NCBI GenBank assembly: GCA_022711195.1
Contig: JAKLFN010000095.1
Span: 1-7,887, forward strand
Reading direction: 5' to 3'
Length of the DNA: 7,887 nt
Source: Bacteroidota bacterium
GTDB lineage: Bacteria > Bacteroidota > Bacteroidia > Bacteroidales > VadinHA17
How positions within the stretch are numbered: position 1 is the first letter of the stretch; every line of letters begins with the position of its first letter. The translations under genes and the position numbers were made by a program. Below are positions 4,810 through 7,887 of the stretch, piece by piece. Under the pieces are notes generated by a model. The model was given only the letters and a program-made list of their open reading frames with translations, had not been told where the DNA came from and did no database searches.

Positions 4810-6526
4810 CTGCAACAGCTGACGCTGTTCCTCCTTTTACACTCTCGACAGTAATTTCATATTTCGATCCTCCTTTTACGATCCATTTCAGGTCGACGCT
4901 CTGATAACCCTCTATAACAGGTATTTCCATTTTCTGAGGATTCTTTTTCTGTTCAGATGCCCTGTTCAGATCCTTATCGGTGACAATCATTCCTGCAATG
5001 ATATTTCCTCCTTCGATACTCACATAAACTGGCGGATCGATTTTAAATCTCAGGTTGGTCGATGAATGTGTCGGTATAAGCCTCGTATTTGTCACCGTCA
5101 GGCTTACCTCCTTTAAACCTCCTTCAATCTTTCTTACTCTGACATCAGAGATCTCAAGCCTGGGCGACTGATATGAATTGTATATACAGAAAGCAGCGTT
5201 ACGGTGTGCATCTGTTTCGAGAAGAAAACCAGGATGAAGCCTCCCGAGCATTTTGCTGAAACCACCTATTTCAACTTCGCCATAAACAGGATGATTTATC
5301 TTCTGCCAGGGTATAAAGGCATCCTCGAAGAGCAGGAGTCTGTCAAATTCATACTGGTCGATATTGGCGGTATCATAGAACATGAGGTAAGGATTCCATA
5401 GCTCATTCGAAAAGACATAGCATCCCATTGCCCCGTGCCACCAGTCTACTTCACCGCCATAAACGGTGTACATATCTTTCCATATCGTAAGAAGCTTATA
5501 GCCCGGGATCATTTTTTCGCCGGTACGACCTATCTGGTTTATTACAGCATCATCGGAACGGCTGAAGGTTTCGGCGCCGCCGCCCTGTATTGAAGGGCCT
5601 CTCAGTATCATTCCTCCCGAGTTATGAAATGATTGTGCCCCTGTTATGTTGCGGTGTTTTATTATAAAGTCGCGAACAGCCTGGTTCTCAGGTTGCGAGA
5701 ACGGATATTTGTGTGCCCCGCTCTGAACATAATTTGGTTCCCAGTTAAAACCCCAGTCGCGGTTTCCGTCATAGCCGCCCGGCCCGTCCTCGTTAACCAT
5801 TCCGTCGCCGTCGTTGTCAATTCCCTCCATGCCCAGCATCTCATACTCACCTTTTTTTCCTGCCTCGACACGGACCATTCTGCGAGGATCAGTTTTGTCG
5901 GCAGTATAACTCCCGTCGGGGCTTCTTCTGCGCATCTGACTTATATTTTCATCACCGTTAAGATCGTCGGCGCCATCCTCGTCGAAAAGTCCGTCGCGGT
6001 CGGTGTCATAAGGCATCATCCCGGAACGCGGGGGCACTCCTTTGTTAGCAAAATAATCGCGGGAATCCGGATTTATCGTAGGTGCAATATAAAACACCTT
6101 ATCCTTTAAAAGCTCTCTGATAAAATCATTTTCATCATACATCTCGGTAAGATACCATGCACAATAGAGTGCCATTTCTGTACCCTGTATCTCTATAGAG
6201 TGAATGTTACCGTCGATCCAGAAACCTGGTTTCCGTTCAGGATCGCCTGCTTTTTTGTCGGATATGGTCAGCACCCACATCTCCCTGCCCTGGAACGACT
6301 TACCCATCGAACTGAGAGTAACAAGATCGGGGTATGCTGAAGCCATCTTTTTTACCAGGTCTGTTATGCCTGTGTAGGTATAATATCTGTTCCATGATAC
6401 CTGGACTTTCGGATCAGCCGGCGTGCCTGCCGCTTTGATAAACATCTCTGCCGTCTGCCCGGCCACGATTAATGAGTAAAGTAATAATGACCCTGTGACT
6501 ATTGTATTGATTAAAGCTTTTTTCAT
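4805..6526 (-). CDS. Secreted M14-family zinc carboxypeptidase with Asp-rich (calcium-loop-like) inserts
   Basis: A 573-residue exported metallopeptidase of the carboxypeptidase A family. The signal peptide is residues 1 to about 23 (MKKALINTIVTGSLLLYSLI). The M14 domain covers about 48-445. Zinc ligands are His109 and Glu112 (DGNIHSIEIQGTE) and His301 (GAQSFHNSGG). Asn255-Arg256 (NRDWGFNW) match the substrate carboxylate-binding pair, and Glu375 (YVFSNELW) fits the catalytic glutamate. Between the zinc motifs lie two Asp-rich loops, DTDRDGLFDEDG (174-185) and DNDGDGMVNEDG (237-248). A C-terminal region from about 456 to 563 looks like an Ig-like beta-sandwich. It should remove C-terminal residues from peptides outside the cytoplasm; specificity is not evident. 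It sits 19 bp downstream of its paralogue, in the same transcription unit. No Shine-Dalgarno sequence precedes the ATG. Confidence 0.92.
   Translation of the reverse strand: MKKALINTIVTGSLLLYSLIVAGQTAEMFIKAAGTPADPKVQVSWNRYYTYTGITDLVKKMASAYPDLVTLSSMGKSFQGREMWVLTISDKKAGDPERKPGFWIDGNIHSIEIQGTEMALYCAWYLTEMYDENDFIRELLKDKVFYIAPTINPDSRDYFANKGVPPRSGMMPYDTDRDGLFDEDGADDLNGDENISQMRRRSPDGSYTADKTDPRRMVRVEAGKKGEYEMLGMEGIDNDGDGMVNEDGPGGYDGNRDWGFNWEPNYVQSGAHKYPFSQPENQAVRDFIIKHRNITGAQSFHNSGGMILRGPSIQGGGAETFSRSDDAVINQIGRTGEKMIPGYKLLTIWKDMYTVYGGEVDWWHGAMGCYVFSNELWNPYLMFYDTANIDQYEFDRLLLFEDAFIPWQKINHPVYGEVEIGGFSKMLGRLHPGFLLETDAHRNAAFCIYNSYQSPRLEISDVRVRKIEGGLKEVSLTVTNTRLIPTHSSTNLRFKIDPPVYVSIEGGNIIAGMIVTDKDLNRASEQKKNPQKMEIPVIEGYQSVDLKWIVKGGSKYEITVESVKGGTASAVAE
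5783..5818 (-). other. Asp-rich DxDxDG loop 2 in the active M14 peptidase
   Basis: Residues 237-248 read DNDGDGMVNEDG and are followed by GPGG and then the substrate-binding NRDWGFNW. The same loop and GPGG occur in the paralogue, at 103-114 counted from its GTG at 7880, where DNDGDGKFNEDG is nearly identical. It is therefore the best-conserved segment between the two proteins and probably structural, most simply as a calcium site near the active-site cleft. Confidence 0.55.
5972..6007 (-). other. Asp-rich DxDxDG loop 1 in the active M14 peptidase
   Basis: Residues 174-185 read DTDRDGLFDEDG, with acidic side chains at alternating positions 1, 3, 5 and 9 and glycine at 6, as in EF-hand, dockerin or thrombospondin type-3 calcium loops. 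A second acidic run, DDLNGDE (187-193), follows at once. The loop lies between the HxxE zinc motif and the second zinc histidine, so it is an insert in the catalytic domain rather than a separate dockerin. Calcium binding is inferred. Confidence 0.55.
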
Positions 6527-6545
6527 GTCGGGGGAATAAATAGTT

Positions 6546-7887
6546 TTATTTCAGGTCGGCAGAGGTTTTTATGATACCTGTATTAACTGCTCCGGCACTG
6601 ATGTTAATTTTACCTTTTCCAAGTATCAGCCAGCTGAATTCTGCAACTCCGCCGCCATTCAGTCGTTCAACTCTCTGTACTTTTTGTCCGCTAAGGAGAG
6701 TCTGGCCTTTGGTAGTTTCAAGGGAGAGTCTCATAAGCCTCACCCACATGTTGTTCTGGCCGGCTTCGGCACATGTAGCAAAGAGCCCTTTATTATGGAC
6801 TTTCAGTGTGACTCTGTAAATATTCTCCCCGGCTTCTTCTGTTTTGATATCAAGGAATTCAAGCTGTGGATGCATAGCTGCGACTTCAGCAATGAATTTA
6901 TAATGTACCGAAACCAGTTCTTCGATCTTGTCTTCCGGAGGTACGATCATGCAGAAAGGTTTTATCCCTCCTGCTTCTGTTTTCTTTCCCGGGAAGCCGG
7001 GATGCACTATTTCTGTCCAGGGCACAAAAACATCCTCTATTTTGTTTTCTTCGGCAAATTTGAGAAATGCGGCTTCGGGATTCTTATCCTTGTCGGCCGG
7101 ATACCACCATCCGGGTGTGCTGAAGCTGTAGCGGCCGTAATGGTAATATGCCCAATCCATGAAATTGCCGGGAGTACTCCTTGAAGGTGGTGATCCTTTT
7201 AAGCCCGTTATCTCCTTGTATCTTTCCGAAACCAGTTTCAAAACAGTCTCATCGGACCTTTGAACTGAGGTGATTCTCCTCTCGCCTGTCCTGCCGGTGG
7301 GTCCCTGGGCAGGAATTTGTGAAGCAGTCAGGGTGGAGGGTAAGCGTTCTCCTGACCTGGCAGCCTGTGTCAGGTTATCCTGTGGGCCGAAAGTAAATAC
7401 GGCGAATATATTATAATGGTCGTAGAGGTAATCGAGTACTGCTTTTGTTTCAGGTTCTGAAACAGGATGCAGCCCGGCGCCGGCTCCGAACTCCTCATAA
7501 TTGTATGTAAGGTTTTTGTTGAAACTGACGCCCCCGGGGCCGTCTTCGTTGAACTTCCCGTCACCATCATTGTCGATACCTTCCGTGAGGACTATGAATG
7601 AGCCATGTTCTCCTTTTGACAGATCTGCAGGCACCATAACCCTCTTATCGTCGGTATATTCGGTGTAAGTGCCTGAAGGATCAGCCACACGAACAAGTGT
7701 TATAAAACCATCGTTGTTGAGATCTTCACAGGGATCCTCTCCGTTTTTAAAGTCACGGTCATCATCGACAGGTATCCTGATGGTCCGGTTGGAACTTGGG
7801 GTGTTCGCATCATCGAAGAAATGTGCCCTTCCGTCAACGTTGACAACGGGGATGATATAAAAGGTGTTGCGGTCAACCACCCCGGTG
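6546..7887 (-). CDS. M14-family peptidase paralogue, probably catalytically inactive, 5'-truncated
   Basis: About 446 residues of a second M14-like protein run off the right edge. The frame stays open past the GTG at 7880, so that codon is not the start, and the signal peptide and HxxE zinc motif lie outside. Numbering from that GTG, TFYIIPVVNVDGRAHFF aligns with VFYIAPTINPDSRDYF of the neighbour. The Asp-rich loop DNDGDGKFNEDG (103-114) and GPGG are shared. Key active-site positions are changed: zinc His301 of the neighbour aligns with Gly165 (FTFGPQDN), Arg256 with Lys122 (NKNLTYNY), and catalytic Glu375 with Pro256 (YSFSTPGW). A C-terminal beta-sandwich-like region follows from about 338. 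It is probably a pseudo-peptidase that binds peptide or assists its partner. It is transcribed just before the intact gene, 19 bp apart. Confidence 0.85.
   Translation of the reverse strand, partial: TGVVDRNTFYIIPVVNVDGRAHFFDDANTPSSNRTIRIPVDDDRDFKNGEDPCEDLNNDGFITLVRVADPSGTYTEYTDDKRVMVPADLSKGEHGSFIVLTEGIDNDGDGKFNEDGPGGVSFNKNLTYNYEEFGAGAGLHPVSEPETKAVLDYLYDHYNIFAVFTFGPQDNLTQAARSGERLPSTLTASQIPAQGPTGRTGERRITSVQRSDETVLKLVSERYKEITGLKGSPPSRSTPGNFMDWAYYHYGRYSFSTPGWWYPADKDKNPEAAFLKFAEENKIEDVFVPWTEIVHPGFPGKKTEAGGIKPFCMIVPPEDKIEELVSVHYKFIAEVAAMHPQLEFLDIKTEEAGENIYRVTLKVHNKGLFATCAEAGQNNMWVRLMRLSLETTKGQTLLSGQKVQRVERLNGGGVAEFSWLILGKGKINISAGAVNTGIIKTSADLK
7539..7574 (-). other. Asp-rich DxDxDG loop in the M14 paralogue
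   Basis: DNDGDGKFNEDG matches the second loop of the neighbouring peptidase at nine of twelve residues or better and is again followed by GPGG. Further acidic runs lie upstream in the protein (VDDDRDF at 38-44 and EDLNNDG at 52-58, counted from the GTG at 7880), in the place of the neighbour's first loop. The loops survive although the catalytic residues do not. Confidence 0.5.

Noticed and set aside
5633..6109. 158-residue open frame on the + strand
   Set aside because: It is antisense to the Asp-rich loops and zinc-site region of the active M14 peptidase. The valine- and alanine-rich translation is the expected complement of Asp-rich codons.
6684..7184. 166-residue open frame on the + strand
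   Set aside because: It is the shadow of the M14 paralogue on the opposite strand, which aligns with its neighbour across this region. There is no promoter or plausible start context.
7878..7880. GTG at 7880 as the start of the M14 paralogue
   Set aside because: The frame continues to the right edge, and a start here would remove the signal peptide and the first third of the M14 fold, which the neighbour has.

Overview
The window looks like a chromosomal segment of a Bacteroidota bacterium, probably of the Bacteroidales/Marinilabiliales type. The support is a MeaB GTPase, a DUF4369-TlpA lipoprotein and an RprXY-like two-component pair. Three sites match the Bacteroidota sigma-ABfr -7 consensus TAnnTTTG, and start codons sit behind A-rich leaders with weak or absent Shine-Dalgarno sequences. 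There are no mobile elements, tRNAs, rRNAs or CRISPR arrays. Coding density is high and the longest gap between genes is about 150 bp.

Layout, left to right. (1) 1-507 (+) is the C-terminal half of a MeaB/ArgK-type GTPase, cut by the left edge. (2) 565-1668 (+) is a lipoprotein with an N-terminal DUF4369-like region and a C-terminal TlpA thioredoxin domain (WCGPC). It ends in a nested hairpin terminator built from degenerate 7-bp units. (3) 1759-2439 and 2454-3866 (both -) form a two-gene operon: a membrane histidine kinase is transcribed first, then an OmpR/PhoB-family response regulator resembling Bacteroides RprX/RprY. (4) 3867-4015 is a divergent promoter region. It holds -7 boxes facing both ways and three TTAAC repeats spaced exactly 11 bp apart, the geometry expected of an OmpR/PhoB-family operator. 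(5) 4016-4723 (+) is an exported protein with a charged coiled coil and a beta-rich C-terminal half; its function is unknown. (6) 4805-6526 and 6546-7887 (both -) are two tandem secreted M14 (carboxypeptidase A-like) proteins 19 bp apart. The right-hand one, transcribed first, is cut by the right edge.

How the genes may work together. The kinase, regulator and divergently transcribed coiled-coil protein plausibly form one envelope-sensing unit: the kinase senses, the regulator binds the 11-bp-phased repeats, and the exported protein is a likely output. The M14 pair appears to combine one active peptidase (H109, E112, H301, E375 all present) with a paralogue that has lost the second zinc histidine, the substrate arginine and the catalytic glutamate. 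Both keep Asp-rich calcium-loop-like inserts. Strongest points for follow-up are the phased operator with its unknown coiled-coil target, the active/inactive M14 pair, and the heptamer-built terminator.
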